Below are positions 45,917 through 58,150 of a stretch of DNA of 64,000 nucleotides, in pieces (the stretch's first letter is position 1; every line of letters starts with the position of its first letter). Source of the DNA: Vitis vinifera (Eukaryota; Streptophyta; Magnoliopsida; Vitales; Vitaceae); assembly GCF_030704535.1 (NCBI RefSeq), contig NC_081814.1:26080001-26144000 (forward strand), in the 5' to 3' direction. The notes beneath the pieces were generated by a model. The model was not told the DNA's origin and searched no databases. It saw nothing but the letters and a program-made list of their open reading frames with translations. Both the position numbers and the translations under genes were made by a program.

Positions 45917-46260
45917 TTTTAAGTAGTTTTATAAAATTCAAATTTTTTCTTAAAATGATTTCCAAATGTTTTTTTTTCACATTCTCCAAAACTTTTTTTT
46001 TTTTTTAATACCATTTTTAAATTCTCATATTTTCGAAATTCCAAATTCAACTTCAAACAAAATTTCCAAAATTTCTCAAAGTTCCGGGTTCAACTTTTTT
46101 AAGTTTTCATTACCCAAAATTTCGAAATTTTCAGATTTTAATTTTATTTAGTTTCCATTTCCAAGGTTTTCAATTTCGAAAATTCCGGATTCAATTTTTT
46201 TAAGTTTCCATTTCCAAAATTTCGAAAACTCCATATTTAATTCTTTAAGTTTCTATGTAT
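45917..46260 (+). repeat. Imperfect AT-rich repeats of the Tat LTR
   Basis: Repeated blocks of TTTCCATTTCCAAAATTTCGAAA type occur three to four times with a period near 60. No coding sense. Confidence 0.5.
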
Positions 46261-47071
46261 GCGACTTTCATGAATTCGGTGGCCGTTAATTGATAAAATT
46301 CTGTTGCATTTCTTTTTTTATGGAATTTGTGGCTGTTTGTGGATGAAAATTCAAGTGAATAAGGTGTTAATTCCAGGCTAAAAAGTAATGGAATTGGAGT
46401 AGCTAAATGTTAGCCACATAGTGAAGTTTCATGGTTGCATTTTGGTGGTCGTTTGATGGAAATTAGAGGTTACATGTATAGGGTCTGATCATGACTGAAA
46501 ATTCTATCAATTTGAGTAGGAGTGCGACTAAATTTTAGTAAATTTGGGGGTTGCATATGTTGTACGCTTGTGCTTATTGACTAACCCGTTTCTGCAGCGC
46601 ATGGTTGGGGTTCTCAGGTACTCATAATTGTTCTAATTGTTGATTTCCTAAGCATGCCAAATATTATCTAGGATTGTATGAGTCTTGTCATCCATGTAGC
46701 TTGGGGGAAATTGATTGATCTTTGACCCATATGCTCCAATGTAGCCAATTCACTAGTAGAGATTGGGTCCCGGGCCTAAAAGGGTGCTACCTCGCATGAG
46801 GTACCTTCCTAATAAGTAACCTGATCCCTGGACCTAGAAATCGAGTTCCGCGGACTGCTTTTCCTAATGGGAGTCATTGAGGGGTTTTTGTTCTTACTTA
46901 ATTTTCCCCATCTCAAAAATAAAAATAAAAAGTAAGTAGTGACTCCAAATAAAACTGTTCCTCATTGGGGATAAATTTACCAAAACTCGAAAACTGTTTT
47001 TTCTACACTTACATTTATTATTCTAAATCGCGAGTCACGTCGGTTGGTGGACTGGGGAAGGGTCCACAAAT

Positions 47072-47090
47072 TGGTGACTCCACTGGGGAT
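47072..47090 (+). other. Tat primer binding site
   Basis: TGGTGACTCCACTGGGGA directly after the LTR end resembles the primer sites of Tat/Ogre elements (tRNA-Arg type from memory of the family). Confidence 0.55.
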
Positions 47091-48104
47091 CAAAACCAGA
47101 ATCTTTGGTGTCATAAGAGTATCAAAATTGAACTTGAGTTGGGTATATTGGAGCACATGGTTCATTGACCAGTGGACTTTTGGGCCATTTGGATGACTGA
47201 TGATCACTTACCTGGTTGGCATTTGACCTGCGCTTGTGAATTTTTGTTGCCTGTGTGTTGAGCTGATTGGTTATAGCTTGTTCACTCATTGTTGGTAGTG
47301 CTTGGTCTTGTGATTCATGATAAGCATAGATGATTAGTTTGTGTGTAGATTTTGTGGTAGGCCAGCTCTTTGAGTATGACAGTTTGCTACATGACTCACT
47401 ATCTTTTGCATAACTGCTTGCTACTTGTCTTTGTGGGACACATGTGCATCCCCTTACATCCAGGTCTTTAGTCTTGGTCGAATGTCCCTTATTGGTTTCT
47501 CGAGTTATATCGGAATCATTCCAATTGTTTGCCTTCGACCAAGATAGGGGCTTGGAGTAGGGTCTAGCGTAGGGGCTATATGGATGTTTGGGAGCACTAT
47601 GGAGATGACAAATATCCGAGCAATGAAGACTCATATAGCCTTGAGTTGGATTTCATGGATATATGCATGGCTAGTATGTCACTTTGTTTGTTGGTTATGA
47701 TCCTAGCTTGCGTATCCTTTGTGGGTGCGGTAGTCTAGTCTTTAGGTCATGTTTCTGCCTGTCATTAGTTATAGAGCTACCTTACCCTTAGGATATTGCC
47801 ATGTCAGAGTTCCGTCCTCGTACATGGGGCCATGTATTAGTTTAACAGTTGGCATCACATGACGGTTCATTCCCTTGGAGGATTTATTTGTGGGATTACA
47901 TTGGTGGTTTAATTTCAAGTTTGATAGTCACGGGGGTCGATACCCTCCCTTTCATTACAGGTTTTTTAATTGAGAGTACGACTTGGGTTCTAGAGATTGG
48001 ATCAGAGTCGAAAGGAGACTTGTGAGAGGATCAGAGTCGGTGAGAGACTTGCGAGAGGATCAGATCAGTACAACCAGATAAGACAACCATCAGTTCATAG
48101 AGAT
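47091..48104 (+). other. Tat leader between primer site and gag
   Basis: About 1 kb without a convincing frame on the + strand, as is usual for the leader of Tat elements. A 170-codon minus-strand frame (47634-47122) has no recognisable domain and I regard it as chance. Confidence 0.5.
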
Positions 48105-49497
48105 ATGGACCCCCAATATGCTACTGTTGACCAGCTAGTCGAGATCACGGACACCATGGCGTCGCTCAGGGACGCTATCTTAGGATTAGGATAGAGGATT
48201 CATGGACACTAGGCTCAGCCAATGCCGATTCAGGGGAGCACCCCACGTGACTCTACTATACCACCACCGCCACCATCTGGCCATACCATACATTTGGACC
48301 ACATGATTCCTCCGCCTCCACCACCACCAATTCAGTCAGCTCCATAGGTTGGGGCATTTGTTCTACATGGACAGACTGAGACTACTCCATATTCTGTTGT
48401 GGCACCTGCGCAGGTTACAGATGATACTCAGACCCTCATTGATAGGATTGAGTAAAGGATGAGATTGTTGCATGCTTTAGATGGAGTTATGAGTTGGAAT
48501 GGGTATGATGATTTGCCAGTTGCAACATTGCTTGTTGAGTTCCGCATGCCAGATATTGAGAGATACATGGGGTTCAGGTGCCCCCGTATCTACTTGTAGT
48601 TGTATAGAGTTGTTATGTGCACGCACAAACTAGATGAGGCACATATGATTATGTTGTTTCCCCTGTCACAGAGTGGTGTCGCGCAACATTGGTTTGCTTC
48701 ACTAGACCCCTCATGGCGCAGGACTTAGAGTGATTTAGTACAGGAGTTCCTCAAACCGTACTTCTTTAAAACAGTAGTGGACGTATCACGGAGAGAGTTG
48801 GAGGCTCTTAGACAAAGGCTAGATGAGTCAGTTACTTCATTCATATCCTACTAGAGGGAAAAGATATTGCAAATTATTGACAGACCTTCAGAGTAAGATC
48901 AGATCAGTATGCTTATACGTAACTTTTAGTCCCAGTTTTCCAGACATCTCATGGGATTTCCTCAGACTAATTTTGGCTCATTGGTACAAGCCCTCTATGG
49001 CATCGAGAATGGTATAGCTAGGAGATTATGGGTAGACTCTTCCCTTTCAGACTTGAAGGGGAAGAAACCCGGGTTAGGCCCCAGACCATCAGACATTGGT
49101 ACTATTGGCATGATGGGCCACAGGTTTTCACGACGTCCTCAGACTCCGAGACAGTTTTTAGATACTCCTTATCTGATAGTACAACATGATTAATACAGAC
49201 TAGTTGTCCCCACTAGGCCAACATGGCCTACTTATCTATACCTGCCACTACAGCTAGTATATGCCACTCAGGCGGCTTAAAGGCCACCTATGCAGTTCCA
49301 TCATCAGTATAGAGCACCGCCTCCACCGAGGTCCATTAGACAGTTCTAACGGCTCGGGATGCCCTTGAGCCGAGCCTTTCAGAGATTAGTTGAAAGGGGA
49401 CTGATTGCTCCATTATTGCCTAGACCACCGCCGCAACCGAACCCACCGGGATATCACACAGATCTTCATTGTGCCTACTACCAGAGGACAAGTCATG
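48105..49497 (+). pseudogene. Tat gag, first part
   Basis: Starts MDPQYATVDQLVEITDTMAS. A proline-rich stretch follows, then the retrotransposon gag region (DGVMSWNGYDDLPVATLL, LRQRLDESVTSFI). Many in-frame stops, for example at about 48192 and 48597. The frame reaches the first half of the zinc knuckle (CAYYQRTSH), where solo LTR 2 is inserted. Confidence 0.8.
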
Positions 49498-51314
49498 TGA
49501 TTACTACTCAAAAAGTGCTATTTGATAGCTTGTTTAACTCTTTTAAACACTTGTGAATAGTAGTTATTACCTTTTAACTCAATTAACATATTAAGGACCT
49601 TTTCAATCATTTCTAATCAAATTGTGTATGTTTTGGTGTTTTTGTTAGTAATTTGATCACCAAAGCAATCCAAGATTGAGGAAAGTTCTTTGGAATCCAT
49701 GGAAAAGCAATGGAAAGCTCATTAACATGAAGAACCAAAGCTTTGAAGCTTTATAGTCCTTTGCCATAAGCAAATCATGAATGCAAGGAGGGAAAACAAA
49801 GAGAGAAATCTAACATGAAGCATTCAAGAGGACAGCAACTGTCAGCCACTTTTGGAGCACTTCTTGGAGCTCAATTTATGCATACTGTATGTCATTTCGA
49901 GGCTCATGAAGTCAGAAATCCAACGCTTTAAACGGTGCACGATTCAGAGTTGAAATGAAGGAGTTAGAGCCATTGGAAGCTGATCACACCAAGTTGAAGG
50001 CCAATTTCACGGGCTGTGAAATCAGCCTTTGGCTGCGAAATCACAAGAGGAAGGCTGCGAAATGGTGTCCTTCAGGTTGCGAAATTTCACAGCCATCTTG
50101 CACGCTTGCGAAATTCTCTTGAGTGCTTCCCTATATTTGCGACCGACATTTTTAGATTTTTTGCTTAAGATATTTGATGTCTAAATCCCCATTTTCTCCT
50201 TGTAATCCACCTATCATAGGATTCCTTAGTTATTAAGTAAGAACAAAGGGTAAATAGCCTCATATATATTATTTGTAATTTCCATTATAGTGATATGTCG
50301 AGGAGCTTGTTCTTAGAGACATCTTTTATATAGTTTTGGAAGGAAGTAAAATACAGGGCTTTTTGCTCTACCTTACCTACTCAATTTGATTGTATTATAT
50401 CTATTTTTTCTTACTAGCCAAACAAGCTCTGAGGATGTTTTCTCAGAGAATGAGTGGCTAAGCTTTTAGTTCCTTGGAGCTAAGGTAGCCGGGTAAGGCT
50501 CCGAATGCAAGAATTGGTAGTTTTGTTATTTCAGCTGTTAATGAAGAGAAAGTGTGACCCATTAATGATTTCTATGTTTTTAGTTAACTTAAAACACCTT
50601 CAATTCACCTGGGCCAACACATGGTAAGGCAAGTGATCTCCGTCCATGGAGATGCACTAGTTTATCTCTTACGAGCCTTTGGGAGGTGACTTGAAGGTAG
50701 GATTTTCTAGAATTGCCAACACTTGGTAAGCTTTTGGACTCTAAGGAGACATCCATTAGTTATCTCTTACGAGCTTGAGAAGGGAAGTCCAAGGTTAATG
50801 ATCATCTTGAATGGCGGATGCTAGGTGAGAGGCACGAGCCATTGCAAGTTGCATCAGTAAGAGGGAATTAGTGCTAAAATCCATTAAAGGGAAACATCTA
50901 TACAACACTGGTTAGAGAATTAACTATATGTTAATTCTCTAATGCGAGGAAAAGATTCAAGTGACCGGAGCTCTATTTTTGCATGAGGAGCCTCCTCTGT
51001 GAACCTAAAACTCCAAGGAACGCTTTTCTTCATAAGTAATTTCCATTACTTTCTTTTTAGTTAGCTTAAAACAAATCATTTTTCAACCAAAGTTTATGTT
51101 TTCTTCTTAAGTTAACCTTGAAATGAAAAAGCACCAATTTAACTTTGAATTGGTATCAGTTGTAAGTTGAAAACCCTTCCCAGTGAACGATCCTAGAGCC
51201 ACTATGCTATATTAGCTAAGGCTATTCTAGTGCATGGTGATATAGGTTATAAATTTTGTTGATTACTCCTGTCTGAGGACCAAACTCAAGGTACACCAGC
51301 TAGGCACGCAATCA
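49498..51314 (+). repeat. Solo Athila-type LTR 2
   Basis: 1817 bases, TGATTACTACTC to GCAATCA, with the perfect target duplication TCATG (49493-49497 and 51315-51319). It is very similar to the LTR at 58151-60015 over its full length. Confidence 0.92.
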
Positions 51315-51319
51315 TCATG

Positions 51320-52071
51320 ACACAGATAGTTGTGCAGCTTTGAGACATGCTATTTAGGATCTGATTGATCAAGACCTAGTCAACTTAGGACGAACTGGTG
51401 TGACCACATACCTACTCCCCACTCACAATACTAGAGTTGTACCTTCACTCCTTGGGGGAGGGGGGGGGTGGTACATTTGATTAAGTTTGTAGGGGATGAG
51501 ATATTTATGATGGGATGGGATGGGATGGAGAGGTTCCTTAGCTGATCAGTTTGTATGAAGATTCAGACTTCATTAGTATACTTTTGACCAACAAATCCTT
51601 AAACGGGATTCCCAGATAGTCTTCAGTACCACCAGGGTATTAGCAGCACGTGCCACCCATGACGTCTTTCCTTCTTTTCCCTGAGGGGTACGACCCGCTC
51701 GTAGAGATGTTCAGATGGTTACATGAAGTGGGAGAGTAGCCCAGCCTCCACCTGTTAATAGGCCATTTGATGGTACATCCACTAGAGAGGAGCTTCAAAG
51801 AGAAGATGGCGAGATTTTGCACCAGCTACGCACTACGTAGGCTCGCATATCCATTTGGAGTCTTTTAGCCTCATCTAGTACGCATAGAGATGCATTAGTC
51901 AGAGCCCTCAGCCAAATCAAGATTGATACCTCTACTACCCCAGAGATGCTCATACACATTTTGAGAGCTGACAGAACCACATGTATTGTGTTCTCTGAGG
52001 ATAACTTTCCCTCAGAGAGATCAAGTCACGTTCATCCCTTGTATATCAGTGTTGCATGTTCAGGCCATTGA
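51320..52071 (+). pseudogene. Tat gag end and gag-protease linker
   Basis: The zinc knuckle continues as DTDSC after the solo LTR, followed by ALRHAIQDLIDQDLVNLG. The linker is recognisable in pieces (SIWSLLASSS, EMLIHILRADRTTCIVFSEDN at 51930-52010). A G run and ATGGG repeats lie at 51460-51530. Confidence 0.7.
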
Positions 52072-52640
52072 GTGCCGACAGTCCTACTGGACAGTGGCTC
52101 TACCCTGCATGTTTGTCATTTGGCTACAACAATTGCTCTTGGTTTTTCTCCATCTGATTTTGGACCTTCTACACAGACCGTTAGAGCTTATGATGGGACT
52201 AAGAGGACTGTTATGGGCACACTTACTTCACACGTTACAATTGGGCCAGTCAGATACTCCGTGCTATTCCAAGTTTTGAAGATCCAACCATCCTTCAATC
52301 TACTACTCAGCCGCCCTTAGATTCATGAGGCTGACGCCATACCATTTTCCCTTCACCAGAAGGTAAAGTTCATTCATGAGGGATGAGTCATCTCGATACA
52401 ATCTGACAAAAACATCATCGCTTTTTCTAAGCCTGTGTTGCAGAGTAGCCATAGTGATGATGATTTGCATTTGACCGAGTTCACATTTCATGAGGTTCAG
52501 GTAATCAACTTAGAGGATGACAGTAGAGACATGGTACCTATGTCGTTTGATCAGTATAGCAGCACCTCAATACTCAGCATGATGAGAGGCATGTCATATT
52601 TACTTGGCTTGGGATTGGGTCGTCACCAGTAGGGGCCACA
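52072..52640 (+). pseudogene. Tat aspartic protease
   Basis: TVLLDSGSTLHVCHLATTIA at 52075-52140 carries the DSG active site. The family blocks GFSPSDFGPSTQTVRAYDG and PSFNLLLSRP follow. A TAG at 52318-52320 and a TGA near 52386 break it. Confidence 0.82.
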
Positions 52641-53514
52641 TGAGTTTGCATTCATAGTTAATCATGACGCGCCTTATGGTTTGTGTTACACTCCTACAGA
52701 GGAAGATGCACATCACATGGCGCGACTGCGCATGGATAAGGTGAGGGCTCGTTTTTCTAGCATTTCGTTTGATTATCGTCTTCGCCCATATACCTTTCGC
52801 TTGGCTGACTACTTTATCAGAGGTTCAGAGCATGTACCCAGCGTGGAGGGGATTGACCATATTTTGGAGACAGTGGAGATTCAGGATATCCAGCAGGCAT
52901 TGGGTCAGATGTATTTTGAGTTCTGGGATCACCGAGGCATCCAATGCTGTGATAGTTGCACCCTTGTCGTTGGGCCAAGCCAATATGTTTTCTATATGTT
53001 TCCTGGATGAGGACTTTAATTATGGATTGCTTGTAGTTTTTGGAGGTGGACTCGATAGAGTGACGCTTGATGATGCCTACACTGATGAGATGGACATGAT
53101 AGGCATAGATTGTATTCTTGACGCAACTCCACACAAGTCTCATTTTGCTTTTGATATGTTTGGAGTTTCTATGCTTGAGATGGATGGAGATGACTCTATT
53201 ACTGATGTTGCTACCCCTGGTTTTATTTATGTTGAGGGAATGTTCGATCCTATGGACCCACCTCTTTCTTTTGACTCTATGTTTGGGTTTGTCACCCGCT
53301 ATAATGTTATGTCTGATGGAAATAATAATGATATGAGCCTTTTGAGTACTTACCTGTGTCACAACATTTCCCTTTGATTGCACCTCAGGCACCCATAACA
53401 CAAATACATGATATTAATGATGTGGGAGACCCAGATGGGCCACTGAGTGGTCAGTCAGATTGTGATTCAGTCTCAGAAGAAATGAAAGCTATACCCGTTT
53501 CTTATAGCATCTAG
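52641..53514 (+). pseudogene. Tat protease-RT linker
   Basis: Readable in frames 52681-53010 and 52769-53377 (FAFDMFGVSMLEMDGDD, YVEGMFDPMDPPLSFD), with a shift near 53000. This linker is typical of plant Gypsy polyproteins of this group and has no catalytic motif. Confidence 0.65.
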
Positions 53515-54980
53515 TTGGTGGATTTCAGGACCTCTGATCAGCCTAGGGGGCTTAAGATTGGCTCTTCCTTATCTCTTGATGAGAATAGTAGATTGATTAA
53601 CCTACTTAGGTCATACCTGGATGTATTTGCATGGTCATATGAGGACATGCCAGGCCTTGACCCCTCTATAGTACAACATCACCTACCCATTCTTCCACAT
53701 GCTAGACCAGTTAAACAAAAATTGAGAAGACTACACCCTCGATGGAGTTTATAGGTTAAGGAAAAGATCCAGAAACAACTCAGTGTAGGTTTCTTATCTG
53801 TGGTCGAGTATCCTGAGTGGTTGGCTAATGTTGTTCTCATTCCTAAAAGGGACGAAAAGGTTAGGGTATGTTTCGATTATAAGGATCTTAATAAGGTTAG
53901 TTATAAGGATGATTTTTCCCTTCCACACATCAATATGTTGGTTGATAGCACTGCAAGTCATTCTATCTTATCATTTATGGATGGGTTTTTTGGGTATAAT
54001 CATATTTTGATGGCTCTAGAGGATATGAAAAAGACATCTTTCATCACTAAGTGGGGTACTTATTTGCTACAGGGTCATGCCATTTGGGTTGAAGAATACA
54101 GGGGCTACTTATCAGAGAGTCGCTACTACTCTGTTCCATGACATGATGCACAAAGATGTTGAGGTATATGTGGATGACATGATAGTGAAATCCTGAGACA
54201 GAGTAGATCACCTAGCAACCTTACTGAGATTCTTTAAGAGGATCAGACAGTTCAGATTTCAATTAAATCCCAAGAAGTGCACCTTTGGGGTAACTTCTAG
54301 GAAGCTGCTAGGACATATCGCTAGTGAGCGTGGTATAGAGGTTGATCCGAAGAAGATCAGACCTATACTTGACATGCCTACTCCGAGGATTGAGAGAGAG
54401 ATAAGGGGCTTTCTAGGCAGATTACAGTATACTAGTTGTTTCATTGCTAGATTGACAGATATATGTGAGCCTATCTTTTGTCTTCTAAGGAAGAACCAAC
54501 CTACAGTTTGGAATGATGATTGCTAGCATGCTTTTGAGAATATTAAGGAGTGTCTTCTTTCTCCTCCAGTTTTAATGCCTCCCACACCGGGGTGCCCTTT
54601 GCTTCTATATTTGTCAGTTTCAGACATGGCTTTAGGGTGCATGTTAGCTCAGCTTGATGATTCGGGGAAGAAGTAAGCCATTTACTATTTGAGTAAAAGA
54701 ATGCTTGAGTATGAGTGCAAATACATTATGATTGAGTGTCTCTACTTGGCACTGGTTTGGGCCACTAGGAGACTAAGACACTATATGACAGAGTACTCCA
54801 TACTCTTCGTCTCGCGATTGGATCCTTTGAGATATCTATTCGATAGGCCTGTTCTGACTGGTAGGGTCATGAGATGGTTGGTATTGTTGACAGGTTTGAT
54901 ATTCAATACGTCACGTAGAAATCAGTGAAGGGTAGCATTGTCATAGATCACTTAGCTTCATTATCGGTATCCAATAATAG
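53515..54980 (+). pseudogene. Tat reverse transcriptase and RNase H
   Basis: LDVFAWSYEDMPGLDPSIV (53610-53670), VRVCFDYKDLNKVSYKDD and FMDGFFGYNHILMA lead to a shift near 54065. The catalytic YVDD is at 54167-54178, then KKCTFGVTSRKLLGHI and the RNase H (CMLAQLDDSGKK, YLSKRMLEYECKY). Stops at 53752, 54196, 54524 and 54676. The first RT aspartate reads FMDGFFGY, where related elements have FMDGFSGY. Confidence 0.85.
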
Positions 54981-55029
54981 ACCGATTGATGATGATTTTC
55001 TTAATGAGTAGTTTGTTTCAGTTGCCAGT

Positions 55030-55385
55030 ATTTCAAGATATCATATTCCCAGGTCGGTTCGATTAGATTTTTCCGATCATCACCGATTGATGAATAATGT
55101 TGTGGAGTATAAGGCGTGCATCACAAGCCTAGAGACTATACTTGATCTTGGGATCAGACAGTTGGTGATCCATGGTGATTCCAACTTGGTTATACAATAG
55201 ACTTAGGGTATTTGGAGGACTTGGGATGAGAAACTAAAACCATACCATGCTTACTTGGACTTGTTGATCTATAGATTTGATGAGTTGAGGTATATACATC
55301 TACCTAGGGCAGAAAATCAATTCGTTGATGCATTAGCCACCTTGGCTTCTATGGTTGAGATTCTTGTAGGGATGACTATGTGACT
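55030..55385 (+). pseudogene. Tat second (archaeal-type) RNase H
   Basis: RLDFSDHHRLMNNVVEYKAC, LETILDLGIRQLVIHGDSN and ENQFVDALATLASM are the blocks of the additional RNase H that marks the Tat lineage. Two stops near 55198-55205. Confidence 0.78.
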
Positions 55386-56970
55386 ATTATTAATTAAGAC
55401 CAGATCCTCACCAGCTTACTGTTGTTTGATCGAAGATATTAAGGATCAGGTTGAGCTACCATGGTATCATGATATTCATCAATTTCTGGCATGTGGTGCT
55501 TACCTTGAGTCAGCCATGACCAATGATAAGAGAGCTTTGAGACAGTTGGCCACCATATTTGTTATTTGTGGGGATGCCCTGTACAAGAGGTCATCAAATG
55601 GCATGTTATTGTTATGTATAGATCGAGCCACAACATATAGGAGATGAGAAAGGTCCATGCAGGAGTTTGCGAACCACACATAGGAGGTCACATGCTGGCT
55701 CGTAAAATCATGAGGACTAGTTGCTTTTGGTTGATTATAGAGACAGATTGCTGCCAGTTTGTATAGAGATGTCCAGAATGTCAGATGCACAAAGACTTGA
55801 TACACGTACCTCCATCTGAGTTACATGCATTTACATCCCCTTGGCCATTTTCAGTGTGGGGTGTTGATGTGATCAGAAAGGTCTCTCCAACATCCTCCAA
55901 TGGTCATGAGTATATCCTAGTAGCCATTGATTATTTCACCAAATGGGTGGAGGCTGCTTCTTATGCTAGCTTGACAGCGGCCAAGGTGGCCAAGTTCATC
56001 AGATCACATATTATCTGTCGATACGGGATTCAGATGGCATGTTAGTGTTATGTATAGACCGAGCCACATCATATAGGGGATGAGAAAGGTCTATGTAGGA
56101 GTTTGTGGACCACACATGGGAGGTCACATGCTGGCTCGTAAAATCATGAGGACTAGTTACTTTTGGTTGACTATAGAGACAAATTGTTGTTAGTTTGTAT
56201 AGAGATGTCCAGAATGTCAGATGCATAGAGACTTGATACACATACCTCCATCTGAGTTACATGCATTTACATCCCCTTAGCCATTTTCAGTGTGGGGTGT
56301 TAATGTGATAGGAAAGGTCTCTCCAAAATCCTCTAGTGGTCATTAGTACATCCTAGTAGCCATTGATTATTTCACCAAATGGGTGGAGGCTACTTCTTAT
56401 GCTAGCTTAACAGCGGTCAAGGTGGCCAAGTTCATCAAATCACATATTATCTATAGATATGGGATTCCTCATGAGTTGATCTCAAACAAAGAGGTACATT
56501 TCATAGGTGAGGTGGATACACTAGTTTAGGAATATGGTATTCAACACCATTGATCATTTGCGTAAAGGTTGTAGACCAATGGGACAGTTGAGGTCGCAAA
56601 CAAGAATATTAAGAGGATTCTACAAAAGATGGTCGAGACATCTCAAGATTGGTCAGAGAAGCTTCCTTTTGCATTATGGGCATATCACACGTCATTTCGC
56701 ACATCTATAGGGGCTACCCTATTTTCGTTGGTGTATAGCATGGAAGTTGTCTTGCCTGTTGAGATAGAGGTGGGTTCATTGAGAGTAGCTTTGGACCATT
56801 AGATTGCTGAGACGGATTGACTATGAGCCAGATACGACTAGTTGAATCTACTTGATGAAAAGAGATTGAGGGCCACAGATCACATGCATGCTTATCAGAG
56901 TAAAATGGTTCATGTATTCAGGAAGAGGGTTAAGCCCAGGAAATTTTAGAAAGGTGACCTAGTCTTGAAG
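55386..56970 (+). pseudogene. Tat integrase with internal tandem duplication
   Basis: The zinc-binding part lies near 55640-55790 (CPECQMHKDLIHVPP in pieces). The core block WPFSVWGVDVI, HEYILVAIDYFTKWVEAAS is at 55840-55960. The stretch 55600-56035 is repeated at 56036-56467, so the core appears twice. The remainder (LPFALWAYHTSFRTSIGATL, VKPRKF) runs to about 56970, where the C terminus breaks off after GDLVLKVF. Confidence 0.8.
55600..56467 (+). repeat. 436-base tandem duplication in integrase
   Basis: Unit 1 is 55600-56035 and unit 2 is 56036-56467. Both start GGCATGTTA.TGTTATGTATAGA and hold the zinc region and core. They differ at roughly one base in 15 to 20 by eye, so the duplication is not recent. 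Confidence 0.85.
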
Positions 56971-58150
56971 GTCTTCTGCACTCCATCATTTGTCTCATCC
57001 CTTTTCATTGTTCTTCCACCCTCGTCAATAGTCGTTTTGCTTCTTGAACGGTGTGTCCTCTAGTGTTAATTAACCTGTCATTTGACATTGTTCATTTGTA
57101 TGTAGACTGAGTCATTGGGCTCACACGACGCTCTGGTATCTGACATTACGCACTCAAAGGCTTGGTATTATCTTTTGGGTATTTGGGTCTTGTTTCCTAT
57201 CATTTCATTCACTTTTTACCCCTTCCTTTCATTACGGTCCAAGTCGTAAGACCACCTTGAGGCCATGAGATCTCGTGTTTGCTTCGACATATTTCATTTG
57301 GATAGGCTCCGTCCACTAGTTGAAGTACGAGATGTCGGCCGACCTCTGTTTCTTAAGGATATCGAGGAATCGCATAATGTTTTCTCTTTTTAGTCTCCTT
57401 GCCTCTAGTCTACGATTAGAGATAGATGATGCAGAGAGTTAGGACTATCGAGGACAACTTTGCTTGCTGTTTTGACATGTTCATACTGGGGCATACCCCA
57501 TACCCTTGCATAATGACATCAGTCTTACATGTACACATGCGGTCCATCTCACTTGAAAAGCTTTGACATCGATGTTTGGGACATATTCCACATTTAGTGG
57601 GGCATATCATATGCATGGTCATGTTCATGTGTTCAGACGGATGATGGTCTTCAGGGATGCATTTTCGTCATTGGTTCGCTAAGGGATACATATGTCAGAT
57701 GTACATCCAGGAGCATTCCCCTTAACAGCTCTGTGGACATTAGATGTTGTGAAAAATAGTGCATGATTTGTTATGGATGATTATGTGTGATGCTTTCAGC
57801 TCTTTGATTTTAATCACATGTGCAGTTATGGGATTCTAACATGGTATTGATATCCTAGACTGGGTCATACCCCATTTTTCGACATGGTACTGATATCCTA
57901 AACTGTGGCATACCCCATTTTCCCGACATGGCACCGATATCCTAGATTGGGGCATACCCTTTTTTCGACATGGTACTGATATCCTAGACTAGGGCATTCC
58001 CCATTTCTTTCCACCTCCTGCTGACCCTTGATGTTTGTGTATCGTCTTGTAGGGGTATACCATTTCCTTTCATATTGATTTAGGTGTTTGATTTCTTTCT
58101 TATTCGACTCATTTATTGACATTTCCTAGACGCCATACTAGGGCATACCT
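56971..58150 (+). other. Tat 3' non-coding region
   Basis: No frame is recognisable. It holds the minisatellite at 57838-58010 and earlier single copies of its GGCATACCCCAT core (near 57490 and 58143). It is cut at 58150 by the Athila element. Confidence 0.55.
57838..58010 (+). repeat. 43-base minisatellite, four units
   Basis: Units with the core GACATGGTACTGATATCCTA followed by GACTGGGGCATACCCCATTTT recur with a period of 41 to 44. The units differ at several positions. Confidence 0.85.

Larger units (their letters stand above)
41417..47068 (+). repeat. Tat 5' LTR, interrupted by a solo LTR
   Basis: Start TGTCGCCCC, end TCCACA before the primer site. Without the solo LTR at 44146-45911 it is about 3.9 kb, fitting Tat elements. 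It includes a TTA/ATT microsatellite (about 42296-42440), a purine-rich stretch (42480-43140), a GC-rich part (43640-43960) and an A run (43977-43995). Limits are inferred, as the partner LTR is absent. Confidence 0.6.
41417..58150 (+). mobile_element. Tat-type Ty3/Gypsy retrotransposon, inserted in Copia A fragment
   Basis: A long LTR begins TGTCGCCCC at 41417. A primer-site-like TGGTGACTCCACTGGGGA follows at 47072. Then come gag, protease, reverse transcriptase, RNase H, a second archaeal-type RNase H and integrase, an order specific to the Tat/Ogre lineage of Gypsy. Stops and shifts are frequent. Two solo LTRs lie inside it, and an Athila element interrupts it at 58151. Its 3' LTR is not in the window. 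Confidence 0.8.

Noticed and set aside
47122..47634. 170-codon minus-strand frame
   Set aside because: It lies in the non-coding leader of the Tat element, antisense, with no recognisable domain.
52817..53401. 194-codon minus-strand frame
   Set aside because: Antisense to the Tat protease-RT linker, which is readable on the + strand.
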